64,000 bases of DNA from Astropecten irregularis. Its lineage: Eukaryota; Echinodermata; Asteroidea; Paxillosida; Astropectinidae. A program made the translations under genes and the position numbers. Positions 53,451 to 64,000 of the stretch are shown here, piece after piece; the first letter of the stretch is position 1, and every line of letters starts with the position of its first letter. Location of the stretch: NCBI GenBank assembly GCA_963971285.1, contig OZ020252.1:19009662-19073661 (forward strand), in the 5' to 3' direction. The notes below the pieces were generated by a model. That model ran no database searches. It had not been told where the DNA came from and worked only from the letters and a program-made list of their open reading frames with translations.

Positions 53451-56284
53451 CTGCAAAGAAAAGAAACAAAGAAATCAAATTTATATAAGACAGACTATGA
53501 AATGTGAAGACTGTAAATAATTTTCCCAAGAGGAAGCCATTACTAATTCATTCTCAAACATGAATGCAATGCAAGCGATGCAATTGTGATCTCTTGTTAC
53601 ACTAAGCTTTGCTGAGCAGCAATAAACTGGCTTGCATTATTCCCAGATGGGCATCTGTTCCATCGGTTTAATGCGGATGATGTGTCTCTGTTCACTAAGC
53701 CTGCCTGTAGGCACTGCTGATATTACCCTTTACATTGCTACAACTGTACAAGTTCCTGGCACCATCGATCCTTTGCTCTTTGCATTAAACCTGTTATAAA
53801 CACCTGCTGTACGGACACCTTGATCAAACTTAAGAAACTACAAATTATACATACATGTAGTATACATGTAGAGGACAGGTACATGTACGTTTAGTGTCAA
53901 CTGTAAGTTTCAAATATAAACAGCTCTACAGTCACTCCAGTTAGTGACCCTACTTGATGGAAGATTAAGCCTGATCTTATTAAAAATGGAAGTCTAAAAA
54001 CTTAACCCAGGTCCGCCTGCATACCACAGTTTACCACAGTGTGGTTTGTGTGGCAATGTGTGGTTTATGATCCAGTCCCCTGTGAGACTACATGTACCTA
54101 ATGTGTAGTAAGCAGCTTTTGTATTATGTGGCAAGTGAGGAGGGTTCTAGGGTTAATATCCAGTCCCCTGTGGAGACTTTGGTAATGTGTGGTTAGCAGC
54201 TCTTGTCTTATTTGGCAAGTGCAGCTAGGGTTATGGTTAAGGGAAGTCTAATGTCTACTATATGCATGGAGATAGAAACGGGCTGTTTAGCCTGAATCAA
54301 CTGGTGTGGAGTCTAGATGCAAAGTTCATTTATTGTACATTATGGAAAAGGACTTCCTCTGATACGATGCACGCATGGCATGAAGCCATTCACTATGCAT
54401 CTAGGTACCTGTAAATGAATTCAGATGTATACCGGTACTCGCTTTGAGAATCCGTATTAAATGCACATACGGCATACCTGCAGTGCATGCATTATTTATT
54501 TTCAGTTCTGATAAGTACTCCTGAATGTCGCTGAATTCTCCCCAAGGGAAACTGAAAGTCTGAAACTACCTATCCCTGGACAATTGTTCCTGGTAATTAC
54601 TGTATCTAAATGCCCCTGGATCTCATCCAAAGAACAATGTAAAGTGCAAGAGGATTCTGACATTTTGACCATACGTGGAGCTGAATAAATTTCTTCCCAA
54701 TACAGTATATGCCAGATGAACGTGTACCGGTACTGTATATTATTAGGTATACACATGTGGCCCGCATACACTGTACACAGGCCTACCTGCATGAAAACTA
54801 ATTGATTTATTTGATAGTAACTAGGCCACCATAACCGATTAGGAAAACAACATTGAAGAAATTACTGCACTTGAGGATGGTTAGAGCAGCTGTATACATG
54901 ATCCCCTGGGGCCTGCTGTCGTTCTCGGAACTATACCCACAACCCACAACCATCAGACAGTTCACAAAAATAAAAGGCAACTAGAAACCTGCAACGCAGG
55001 ATGTTTGCACAAACGGAAAGGTCCCACAATTGCCAACTGGTATAGTAAACCGAAAGTACTGCACAGATGTACAGTATATTTAATGTACATGATGTAAGTA
55101 CAGCCTAATAATGTGGACAGAAATGTACACATCACAGAGTACATTATTTTCCCAGTGTGGAAGCTACAAAAAAATATTACTGATGTTTTTCTATTGCTAT
55201 GGAATTTGATGGCAATAATTGTAGTAAATTAATACTAATAGCTCTTCAAAAGTATGTATAGGCCCACTTGTCAAACACATTTTAAATTTACAATATGACA
55301 GTGCATACAAAACAAAACAGTCATACATATGCAGATGTGTATACATCTGTATGTTCACAATTTAATATTGTGTATAGACTGGAAAAATTCCATTACCATA
55401 GGCCTATAAATATATTTTCGGCTAAATTTCCAAATAATGAGAAATTTAATTAAAAGTGCAATATCTTACAGTGCACATTATATAGAATGTATGTATACCT
55501 GCGTTAATATTTAAATATATTTCTATACATAGTACTTGAGGGAAGAAATCAAAATAATGTGTATGTTGCACCTTATAAGTACATTTATTATTAGAATTAA
55601 ACTAAGACTTCGGACACCCACAAAAACTGACAAAAATATCAGGTTTCCTCTGTGAAGAAATAGTACACCGTGGGCTAGGAACCTTTCCCAGACTTCAAAA
55701 CATCTAGCCCTTTCAGGGAGCAAATTATTGATTTGCTCAACCAACGCACTGGCCATCAAGTGACTACATGCACTTTTTGCAGGGAATTCACTGCGTCGAA
55801 AATCCCTTTTTAGGGATGTGGTTATTATTCCCGGTAGCAAAAGCATCATGTAAGGCATGTGATGATTGAGTGGGGACTCTGGGATTTAAAGGGATATAGG
55901 GGAGGAGATAGAAGGGGTGGTGGGAGGTTCGAGTCTTGTGCTCACTAAGCTTGGTGTGTCTGTGACTGAAACAAAAAAAAACACTGGAAATGGGTACCGA
56001 GCAGTGTGATAAATCACCGGCCCCCAGCTTATCGGCTTGAGAAATTATGCTCAGCCTAGCACCATTCAAGCATTTTGACACCATTATTCACCATTTAGTT
56101 GACATGTTATCGGTCACCACCTGGGGAATTCAGCTTACAACTATAAGATGCATCTTTCCACATCAAAATAAACAGTCAAAACAAACTTGCAGAGGAAACC
56201 GAAACATAATTGAAAGAAATGTCAATTGTTAATTGAAAACTCTTCAAATAACAAATTTGTTGGGTTTTTTTCCTCCAAAGTTTT

Positions 56285-56440
56285 TCTGTAGAATTGTATT
56301 TCATTGAAAAGTGTACTTGAAGAAAAACTGACCGGGGTGGAATTCGAACTACGACCACCGGAATAACGTACTGGAAATGTACCAACTGAGCAATCCAGCC
56401 CTAAAGGCTTATTGGTAGTGTCTCTAATAGTCAATTTTAT
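56285..56440 (-). mobile_element. tRNA-promoter element, copy 8
   Basis: A decayed minus-strand head: TTGCTCAGTTGGTAC (box A) and GTAGTTCGAATTCC (box B), with the TTCACTTTTCAATG-type body (TACACTTTTCAATGAAATAC). Confidence 0.5.
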
Positions 56441-57069
56441 TTGCATAATATAAAACACATTTAACATGCCATTTCACTCAAGATTTGTCCATGTTATTCT
56501 GTTCAAAAATTAAAAAGAGAACCACAAATTAAAACCACAGTTACAGAAACACAGTATTTAAAGAAGAAATGTGTTTGTGCCATACATACGTGTACACACA
56601 TCATCATGTGACAATTAATGCAGCACCATTCCAACCCCGCCCCCTTTTTTATTTGCCATACATGTAGGCCTACTTTTCATAACAAAAATTACTGGATATA
56701 AAATTGTCTCTTTCATTTTATTTGTAAAAGGTGGACTTCGGCCATGCACTGGCATGGGGATTCTGCACGTAGTGTACGTTCTGTACACAGTGAAAAAAAA
56801 GGGAAAAAAATAAATTAGGTCTTTCATTAGGAATGAATGACAATGAGTCTGAAAGAAATCAGAATGATGAATTTATTGATAACATGTATGTACTATGTAC
56901 TACGGGTGGTACATGTACATAGAGGTTGTAACATTGGCAGACTATATCATACTGTACATGATACAATACTAGGTTATTTCTGCAAAAAATAATGACTGTA
57001 GGAATTGCACAAGTTGGACAGAATAGGAACAATTACTCAGGTTTAAATTGTACAGTCCTGACAGCAATG

Positions 57070-57306
57070 TCACGGCCCTGCTTAGCACAACACAACCACC
57101 TTGCTATTAACCACGAAAATATAAATGTCTTAATAAAACAAGATTAACAACCAAATTTGTGTTGAGTTGTGTATCACTTGTGATTGTTTTAAATGGCTAA
57201 ATGTTTACTGACCATGAACATCAAATGGAATTTTTAATGGTGGCTTGTTTTATTGAGCAAGACATTTTTGTGCTAAGCAATTTTGTTGTGCCATGAAATT
57301 GGCCCC
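57070..57306 (-). mobile_element. GGGGCCAATTTCATGG-family MITE
   Basis: It ends GCCATGAAATTGGCCCC and begins GGCCCTGCTTAGCAC. The interior is the reverse of 46708-46939 (ATGGTGGCTTGTTTTATTGA, GTATCACTTGTGATTG). Confidence 0.65.
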
Positions 57307-59619
57307 TGACAGAAATTGCAGGTCTTGAAACAACATATATATGCCAGACAGGACTTTGTACAGTAACAGTAAATACATGTACACTAATTCTGAAGAAATG
57401 TGCTTTTTTACAGCACAGGGAATGTCAATTTATTTTGAGGCTTGCTGACATGGCTGAAGCATCAATTCAAAGCCTGGATAAATTGCCCCAGGAATAGGTC
57501 TACCGGTACAGCAGTACGGCTAGTAAGTAGCTCAATAAGGGATCTAGGGCTGTAGGTCATTGGCATTGGCAACAAGAATTACTCTCAGTCTTAGTCTCTT
57601 GCAAGTGAAAGGAGGTTACGGCTAAATGAAAAGCTCTAGATACATTTCTGTACTGTAAATCTCTGGTTGACCTGAAAGTGGTTTTTATTTCATTTTTTTT
57701 TAGCCATTTGCCAGGTTTGGATTCTTGTGCCTGGGGCTTATAAAGCCCAAATTTAGGTTGGAACTGACAGAATGTACAATGCAGGCAATAAATGGCAGCT
57801 TGGATTCAAAATTACCTCTAGGCTATGTGCAAGTGTACATATGATGAATACAATATAATGCAATTAACATACAGACATGTATATCATATCAACAAGGAAT
57901 TAAATACTGTGATCTGTGTCCATGAATAAGTTCCCATGATATCCCATTGTAAATGTACCTTGTGGACAGAATTTTGGTAAGTACAATTAGCCCTTTGTAG
58001 ACAGTGTGGTCGAACCACATTATAATAAAGTATTGTACTTGAGGCCTTTATGGCCCTTCAAGCAGAAACCACTGGGACATGTACAGTACGAGATAGAGAC
58101 AGAGATTTCTCACAGGTTACAATACAACATCTGGATTTTCACTTTTCAAAGTATCACATTTCTATGTTCATCATTCCAGAAATAAATTCTATGTTTGATT
58201 GCAAACAGCCTGGAGTCTACATATTATGTATACACACTGCCTTTAATGAGAGTTTTTTTTTTAAAGCCTGTTGTCTGTTAATTTTTCATTTTCTGAAAAA
58301 AAAAACAGTTTGCTTGACTGTAGCAGTACTGTAGAGCGACATTGTCCTTTAATAGTACAATTTATAATGCAAATTGCAAACAAACTAGTGACGGGGTCAA
58401 ATAATTTAGGGGGCACCAAGGGATGAGCTGGCCAGTTTTTCAAAGGGGGCACTGAACTGAAGAGACAATTTTAATTAAAAGTGCACATATCAGTGAGGCA
58501 ATTCTTAAAGCATCAGGATTTTTTTTTCCAAATTGAGGAAGGATATATCTAGGAGTGGGGGAGGGACACAGTTGATCAGCAGGCTGCGATTGGATCAGTC
58601 TTGTGGACACATTTCATTTTCATTTTTTTTTTTTTCGTGGGTCGAGTCTTGTGTGCCCGATAATTGTAAACTCCATAATGAGACAGTCCTTGAAATTGAA
58701 CTTCTGCCAGGATGTCGCTACTTGTGACAGGAAATCACACTGTTAAGGACCCGGCCTTCCATTGAATGGGTCTGGAAAATTTATTCAATGAAAACCAGAC
58801 CTGAACACAGGAACAACCACGATTAAACATTGCATTGTACATTAGATCTATCTAAATGAAGTACTAATAATATACACAGCCAGTGCTCTAAAATCTAATT
58901 TATAACAGAATTGCCGTACAAAGAGGAAATGTTAAAACCTCCTGTTTACCTGGCTGTTGATCTGGCTCCTGTTTCCAATGTTCCTGAAATTCTATTTTCA
59001 AATGCGGAATTGTCCATCAAGGGCTTAACTTAGGAAGTTACAATAAAATGTTACCCCTGGACATGAACAAAAATGTATCCTGGTAGTTTTGTTGTAGATA
59101 GATTTACAAAATGTGCCAAAGAGATAAAGTGGTCACAGTTTTTAAGATAAGGACCTCTTTACCCTAACCCTCTGCACTTACACAAAATAAGAGCTGCTTA
59201 CCACACATTACTACTTTTTACTACTACTAGTCTCCACAAGATACAATCATACATGTACTTGTATACTGATATATAGGCCTATGTACATACATGCCCCTAA
59301 ACCCAGGATTACCAAAATGAGGCCTATGCAATGGTAGGCCTAACTTCACACATTACACATCAAATGTCAATTTGCTTGGACCATGGAGGAATAAGCCCAG
59401 ATGAACCATGGAGGAATAAACATCATGACATGACTGAGAACATTACAAAGTAAGAAAGTTGCAGTTTGAAGGATCAGTGTTTTTACTGCCATGCAAACAT
59501 AAAACGACTTCAGCATGAACGCAACCACACAAGGAGACTGGGCTATATTTCTACTGTACCTCCATTTGGGCTGACCATAATGCATACCGTGATCGGAAAG
59601 GTGAACTTGGCCAAGCGAC

Positions 59620-60365
59620 TTACCTTTCGTAAAAGCAAAGCATTGACGTTAGCACGACTAGAAAACAAGAACTTCAAAATCCTTCAACTCCCACGCCAAA
59701 GCCAAGATCCATGACGTCCAAAACGACCATCTCTTCTACTCCACACAAACTCACGATTCTGCAAGTTAGCTGATGTGGATTGTCAGTAAACCAAGCTTGA
59801 TATCTTATCAACTTTTTGAGCGATCCGATCGTGTGACACCCACCTTTTTAGTTTTTAGAGGTTTGATCAACCACAACAACATTAACATTCCACAAACGTT
59901 CATCAGCTGCAAACGTAGAAGTGTACAATAATGCAATGCATTGTATTGCATTGTTACACTGCATGTCATCGTGCAACTCCGTGGCGCATTGCCCGTACGT
60001 ATGTGGTTATTCAAATACAATACTACACAGTGCACATGGGACTCAAAGTGTAATTTTGAATTCCCACGACATTAGCAAAGTTTTTTTTTGTCTGCGACTG
60101 GAACCCAAACTGGCTATTAAGACAGATGATGTGATTGGTCAATTACACAGAGACTTAGCACATTGGACCAATCATAAGGGCTTTAGTTTTGGGTGTAAGA
60201 ATTTTACTCTGACTTGTCGAAAGCAACACAGCGCGGATTTTGAACGGACTTGTGTAGTTCGGATTCTCGTCTTCCTTCAATTTCCTGGAGTTTGTAAAAC
60301 GGGAGAAGTCAGCCGCTTTGGTTTTAAGGATCTCTTTAATTTGTGAGACACGGAACTTTAAACTT
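59620..60365. promoter_or_regulatory. Candidate divergent promoter zone of PLD and SPC24
   Basis: On the minus strand a near-consensus donor (GAAAG|GTAAGT, intron starting at 59626) could close a noncoding PLD exon. On the plus strand ACTT|GTAAGT at 60366 could close a noncoding SPC24 exon spliced to the acceptor at 61975. Between them are an opposed NF-Y pair, GATTGGTCAAT (about 60133) and GGACCAATCAT (about 60165), and GCGCGGATTTTGAA (about 60231), resembling the CHR element of cell-cycle promoters. Confidence 0.4.
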
Positions 60366-61736
60366 GTAAGTTCATTGACTTGAAAACCCCAGTAAACTCG
60401 TTATTTTTATTATTTTTATTTTATAATCCTCGATGATATCGGTTTTCGAGGGTGTAAATATATTAATAGAAGGCCAACCCTCGAAAACAGGTAGCCTACA
60501 CCTTTACACAGACCACAACTGGTTGAAGCATGGAGCAAGGGGGGTTAGTGTCTTTTACACCACCCATATTATTTTCTGTATTTATTTAGCTTCTTCTGTT
60601 CCAAAGTGAGATTTGTTACTTAGCCAGGCTTAACGTTAGTTAGGCCTAGTTAGCCCTTAATTTATTCGTGGGTCCTGTAAAAGTGTAAACCCTAAAATGA
60701 ACATAATTATTTCGGCAATATTTCAGTGAAAAAACAACAGATTCTTACCCAGAGAAATACTGAAAATGATATGGGTGGCGTAAAAGACACTAATGCCTAG
60801 CAAGGAACTTGCAGCTGACAGTGACACACACTGTATCACTTTTACAGTGCACACCATACTTTTCTAGAACTAGGCCCTACAATTACAAATATCAGACAAG
60901 TCAACCGTGGGACAACTCAACTCGAGACAGCTCGACCGCAAAGACAACTCGACTCCAAAAGTAGGCCTACCATGACAAGTGCACATGGTGGACTCCATCT
61001 CTGCCAATGCGATGTGCAGTGTGTGTGAGCAATGTTAAAAAATGTATCTGAATATAAAATAACTAAAAACTTAGCCGACCGTGACACCAAAATAGTAGAT
61101 TGGAAGTAAAAGACCGCTCGAGTGGCTGCAAAAGAAAAGCTGCGCCGGGCCCATGCAGCATCAAGTTGGTCATGGCAGACGGCCAAGGGGCAACCGAACA
61201 TAGCAGGTACGCTGCTACCAAATAGGCCTACCCAAAAAAGAATGTTTCTCAAAGGTTTAGCCTAAAATCCCTAAAAGCACCAAATACTAAAAATTACTAC
61301 AAGTAGTATGCTGTACTGGTAATCGGTACTCGAGGTATTTGGATTTCATACAAAAATAGTACTTTGTAGTACTGGGTACTCTTTACAATCTCATTCTGAC
61401 AGTACTACAAAATACTAAATAGTAAGATTTAGTATATGGTACCTAGAAATGGAAAGCATTTTGCACTGTTAGGGTTAAAAACTCCGCCTATTTCCAAAAT
61501 CGTGCTAGCAGCATCAATTTTACTTCCAATGAGAATATTATTTTCGGTGTCTCTTTTAGTTATTTAATATTTAGATCATATTTTGTCATGCACACCATGC
61601 ATCGATCGCATCAGGAGAAGTCGACTTGTCTCGGAGTTGAGCTGTCTTTGTGGTCGATCTGTCTCGGAGTCGAGACTGGATCTACTCTAATAATTATCTG
61701 TTGCCTCAATGCTACTGTAATATCAGATATCAGGCC

Positions 61737-61890
61737 TGGGGTGGATTTCACAAAGCCCTACGATCGATAGTAACTCGAGTTACGAAGGGTAACCCATCGT
61801 AGGGGGCCTATCCTACATGGGACTGGAATACATCGTTAAGTCCTACGATTGATAGTAAGTTACGATGAGTTTAGTGAAATCAATCCATGT
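61737..61890. mobile_element. TACGATCGAT-family inverted-repeat element (best copy)
   Basis: The left end is GGTGGATTTCACAAAGCCCT then ACGATCGATAGTAACTCGAG. The right end is GATGAGTTTAGTGAAATC. The interior GGTAACCCATCGTAGGGGGC is shared with 50405 and 9320. It sits just upstream of the SPC24 coding exon. Confidence 0.65.
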
Positions 61891-62002
61891 TACTAAAAGT
61901 CAAAGTGAAGGTCACTAGGCTAGTTGCAGAATTCCTCCCATAACTTTTTGTTTCATTTCTCCCATTATAATTCAGTAAACAAAACAACAGTGTGCGCATC
62001 AT

Positions 62003-63848
62003 ATGGTAGTACGATATAAGGAAGAGATTCCAATGAAGATGGCAGCCTCAAACCTGTCGGATGTGATCACAACAATCGAAGAAGGGAAGGCCGTCCAAGC
62101 CACGCAGGAAGTCAGTCAATGCCTGGAAGACCAGTCTAGTGCCAGGGAACTCACACAGTTTGGAGAAAAGATGCAAGAGTTGAAACGGATCGAGACAGAA
62201 CAAAAGGAGACGTTGAAGGAGATCATCGAAGGTAGGATGTTGTCACACAATGTGGTACGGCAACATCGGCAAGCAAAGATGAGATTTAAGGTCCATGTCA
62301 CCACATCATAGGGTTACGGTCGTTGCAACTATTTCACTGCCTGAGTTTGGTTGGTTGCTCAGTCACTGAATTAGCATTTGACCTGCGCCGAGGGTGTTGA
62401 CCAAAGTGGTATGAATATTTCCAGAGATTGAGACTGATGATAAGGTGCCATCAAAGTTTTTTCCTTTTATAACTTGCAGGATTCTTGTCTGCAAGGGAGG
62501 AGAAGTCAGCCCATGTGATACATGGACAATCCGGTGATGCACTGTCCCCAGACATGGCTGAGGTCCAGAGTGACAAGGCAAAGAGCAGGGAGACATTGAT
62601 GGAGTTTCAGCAGGAAGTGCAATATCCTTGCAATTTCAATTTCAATTTAGGCCTACCATACGCGTAAAAAGTCTTCATGCTAGCTGCAATATGCACAGCT
62701 TATACGGGTGATTCCAAATACAGTTTAGTGCGCCACCCAAAGTTTGCAATGCGTTGGCCAATCACAGTGCCCTTTCCAGACACACATTTGGTTGACAAAT
62801 TCTGTGAATTGTAATTGGTCAACGACCCCAGCGCAAACTCTTGGTGGTGCACTATTGGAGTAGTATCAGTGTACTATACCCTAACTTGCAAACTTAAAGG
62901 GAGTGAAAAAAAAATTAGTTGAATTTTGAAACGTCGATTTGAATCCAATGTTGCAAATTCAGAGAATTATTTGAATAATTAATCATTAAATTGTCAGCTC
63001 AGTTTAAAAAATATTATCAAAATAAGTTGGAAGACCAAAAAAAGACAAAATCCCTTGGAATTGGAATAGCTATATCACAAAGTATAGGCTTGTAGGTATT
63101 GTCCTTGACTGAGAGTTTTTACAGCAGTCCAGAGGGAGTTGGATCACCTGGAGGATCTGCAGGTCAAGTTGGAGAGCCACCAACAGGCGGTGAAGGAACA
63201 AACCACGGAGGTCCTGCCCAAAACCAGGTCAGTAAAGTCACTGTCCTCACCTCCTCTCTCTCTAATATCTCCCTTTACCCTCCATTCCCTTCCTCCGCAG
63301 TGCCGCAGAATTCTACCTCATCATCGCTTTAATGGTTTTGCTCGTCGCAGTGAAACCTAATACTTCGTAGAAATTGTGCCACTCTGATTATTTCTTTTTC
63401 AGTAAAGCATAACTCACAAGTGTGTGTTTAATGGTGAAATGGCAGATCTTGAAATTTCTGTTCTTTGGGGGAAGATGTGCAGAGACTGAGAGGCAATCTT
63501 GATCTCTTCTTTGGGGAAGGTGGAGTCGGGAGGGTAATTGCCTTGCCGTCTGTTCCCCGGTCACTGCCTTCTTTGCGTCTGCAAAGTTAAGCCCCTGGAA
63601 ATGAACACTGCACTTTCTCGGCTGGGTCTTTCTTGATATTTTTGCACATGAATCTGCATTTCTGTGACAAACACAAAAGTATGAAATTACCTTTCATATT
63701 CACAGCTGTTTGAAAAAGAAAATTTATTTTCTTTTCTTTTTTCCCTTCATTTATAATTTGTCTTTTGCTAGATACAATGTGGGCTTGTACCAGGCCTCAA
63801 CCAAGGTAACCTGGGATTTCAACAGCCATCCCGAAGAAGTCAAAGGCT
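62003..63848 (+). CDS. SPC24: SPC24 kinetochore (Ndc80 complex) subunit, 3' partial, four exons visible
   Basis: Role (family): Spc24 pairs with Spc25 and anchors the Ndc80 complex to the inner kinetochore. Exons: 62003-62231, 62480-62621, 63123-63227, 63772-63848, with the rest beyond the window. Exons 1-3 encode a long charged coiled coil (IEEGKAVQATQEV; RELDHLEDLQVKLESHQQ). Exon 4 encodes YNVGLYQASTKVTWDFN then EEVKG, matching the start of the globular RWD-like domain in human SPC24 (LYHQVSKIEWDYE...VKG, from memory). Start: the first ATG is 62003, with an in-frame TAA right after the acceptor at 61975. ATG 62039 has the better context (AAGATGG) and aligns with the human MAA start, so it may be the true start. 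Introns after exon 2 (AT-AC) and exon 4 (GTATCCTT) look U12-type. Confidence 0.85.
62622..63122 (+). other. SPC24: U12-type AT-AC intron of SPC24
   Basis: The 5' end ATATCCTT is the U12 donor consensus. TCCTTGACT at 63102-63110 matches the U12 branch site, with the branch A at 63108, 14 nt before the terminal AC at 63121-63122. Joining these borders keeps the coiled-coil frame (codon CA|A). No GT-AG pair at this place does. Confidence 0.8.
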
Positions 63849-64000
63849 GTATCCTTGATATAATGTTGAATATTGAATTTGTTTATTTCCAAGCTAGGGG
63901 CTGTCTATAAAGTACGTACGCACGAAATGCCGACTTTTTCTTCTTTTTTTTCCCCCCTTTTTTCTGTTCCATTTTAGGGTTCGAAAGATTGATAGTAAAT
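63849..64000 (+). other. SPC24: Start of a second U12-type intron of SPC24 (runs out of window)
   Basis: Exon 4 ends GGCT|GTATCCTTGAT; GTATCCTT is the U12 GT-type donor consensus. The boundary falls where similarity to human SPC24 stops (VKG). The acceptor is beyond 64000. The open frame continues about 20 codons past the border, but without resemblance to the family. Confidence 0.65.

Larger units (their letters stand above)
53451..59600. other. PLD 5' intron or intergenic DNA
   Basis: No coding exon is recognised. It is AT-rich with TGTACA islands, one tRNA-promoter element (56285-56440) and one GGGGCCAATTTCATG-family MITE (57070-57306). Open frames here are short and without exon borders. 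Confidence 0.5.

Noticed and set aside
59921-60346. 141-codon open frame before SPC24
   Set aside because: Low-complexity start from a CATTGTA-type repeat and no family resemblance. The interval looks more like promoter or 5' UTR.
1-64000. LINE, retroviral, Polinton or CRISPR features
   Set aside because: No reverse transcriptase, integrase, capsid or repeat-spacer pattern was recognised in any frame; mobile DNA here is short and non-coding.

Overview
This is a 64 kb animal nuclear contig: intron-rich, AT-rich DNA with three conserved protein genes whose exons I assembled from splice signals, reading frame and remembered protein families. Exon sequences look most like an invertebrate deuterostome. 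The many short inverted-repeat elements (including the family beginning GGGGCCAATTTCATAGAGCT), the tRNA-type short repeats and the pervasive TGTACA satellite suggest an echinoderm, perhaps a sea star. The phylum is inferred, not proven.

Layout. Positions 1-24010 (+ strand) hold a USP6NL/RN-tre-like Rab GTPase-activating protein (TBC domain). Eleven exons are visible; the N-terminal exon lies left of the window. From 24011 to about 31 kb there is 3' UTR or intergenic DNA full of small transposons, with one orphan spliced structure (about 29.4-30.7 kb) that may be an unrecognised short transcript. Positions 33752-53404 (- strand) hold a complete phospholipase D1/2-type gene: 22 coding exons and 1299 residues, with an unusual acidic N-terminal extension, PX, Cys cluster, PH and two intact HKD motifs. 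Positions 59.6-60.4 kb look like a shared divergent promoter zone. From 62003 (+ strand) runs the kinetochore gene SPC24, cut by the window end.

Most notable observations. SPC24 appears to carry two minor-spliceosome (U12-type) introns, one of them AT-AC; the reading frame requires the AT-AC boundaries. The PLD gene contains a GC-AG intron, supported by frame and by protein spacing. The 3' end of USP6NL exon 5, including its splice donor, lies at the head of three tandem copies of about 110 bp. A family of tRNA-promoter-bearing elements with inverted ends is present in at least eight copies, all in the same orientation.

The genes do not form a single pathway. USP6NL and PLD1 both act in endocytic and membrane trafficking (Rab5/Rab43 inactivation; phosphatidic acid production), but their adjacency alone is weak evidence of a link. 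SPC24 is a cell-division gene. No LINE reverse transcriptase, retroviral or CRISPR feature was recognised.
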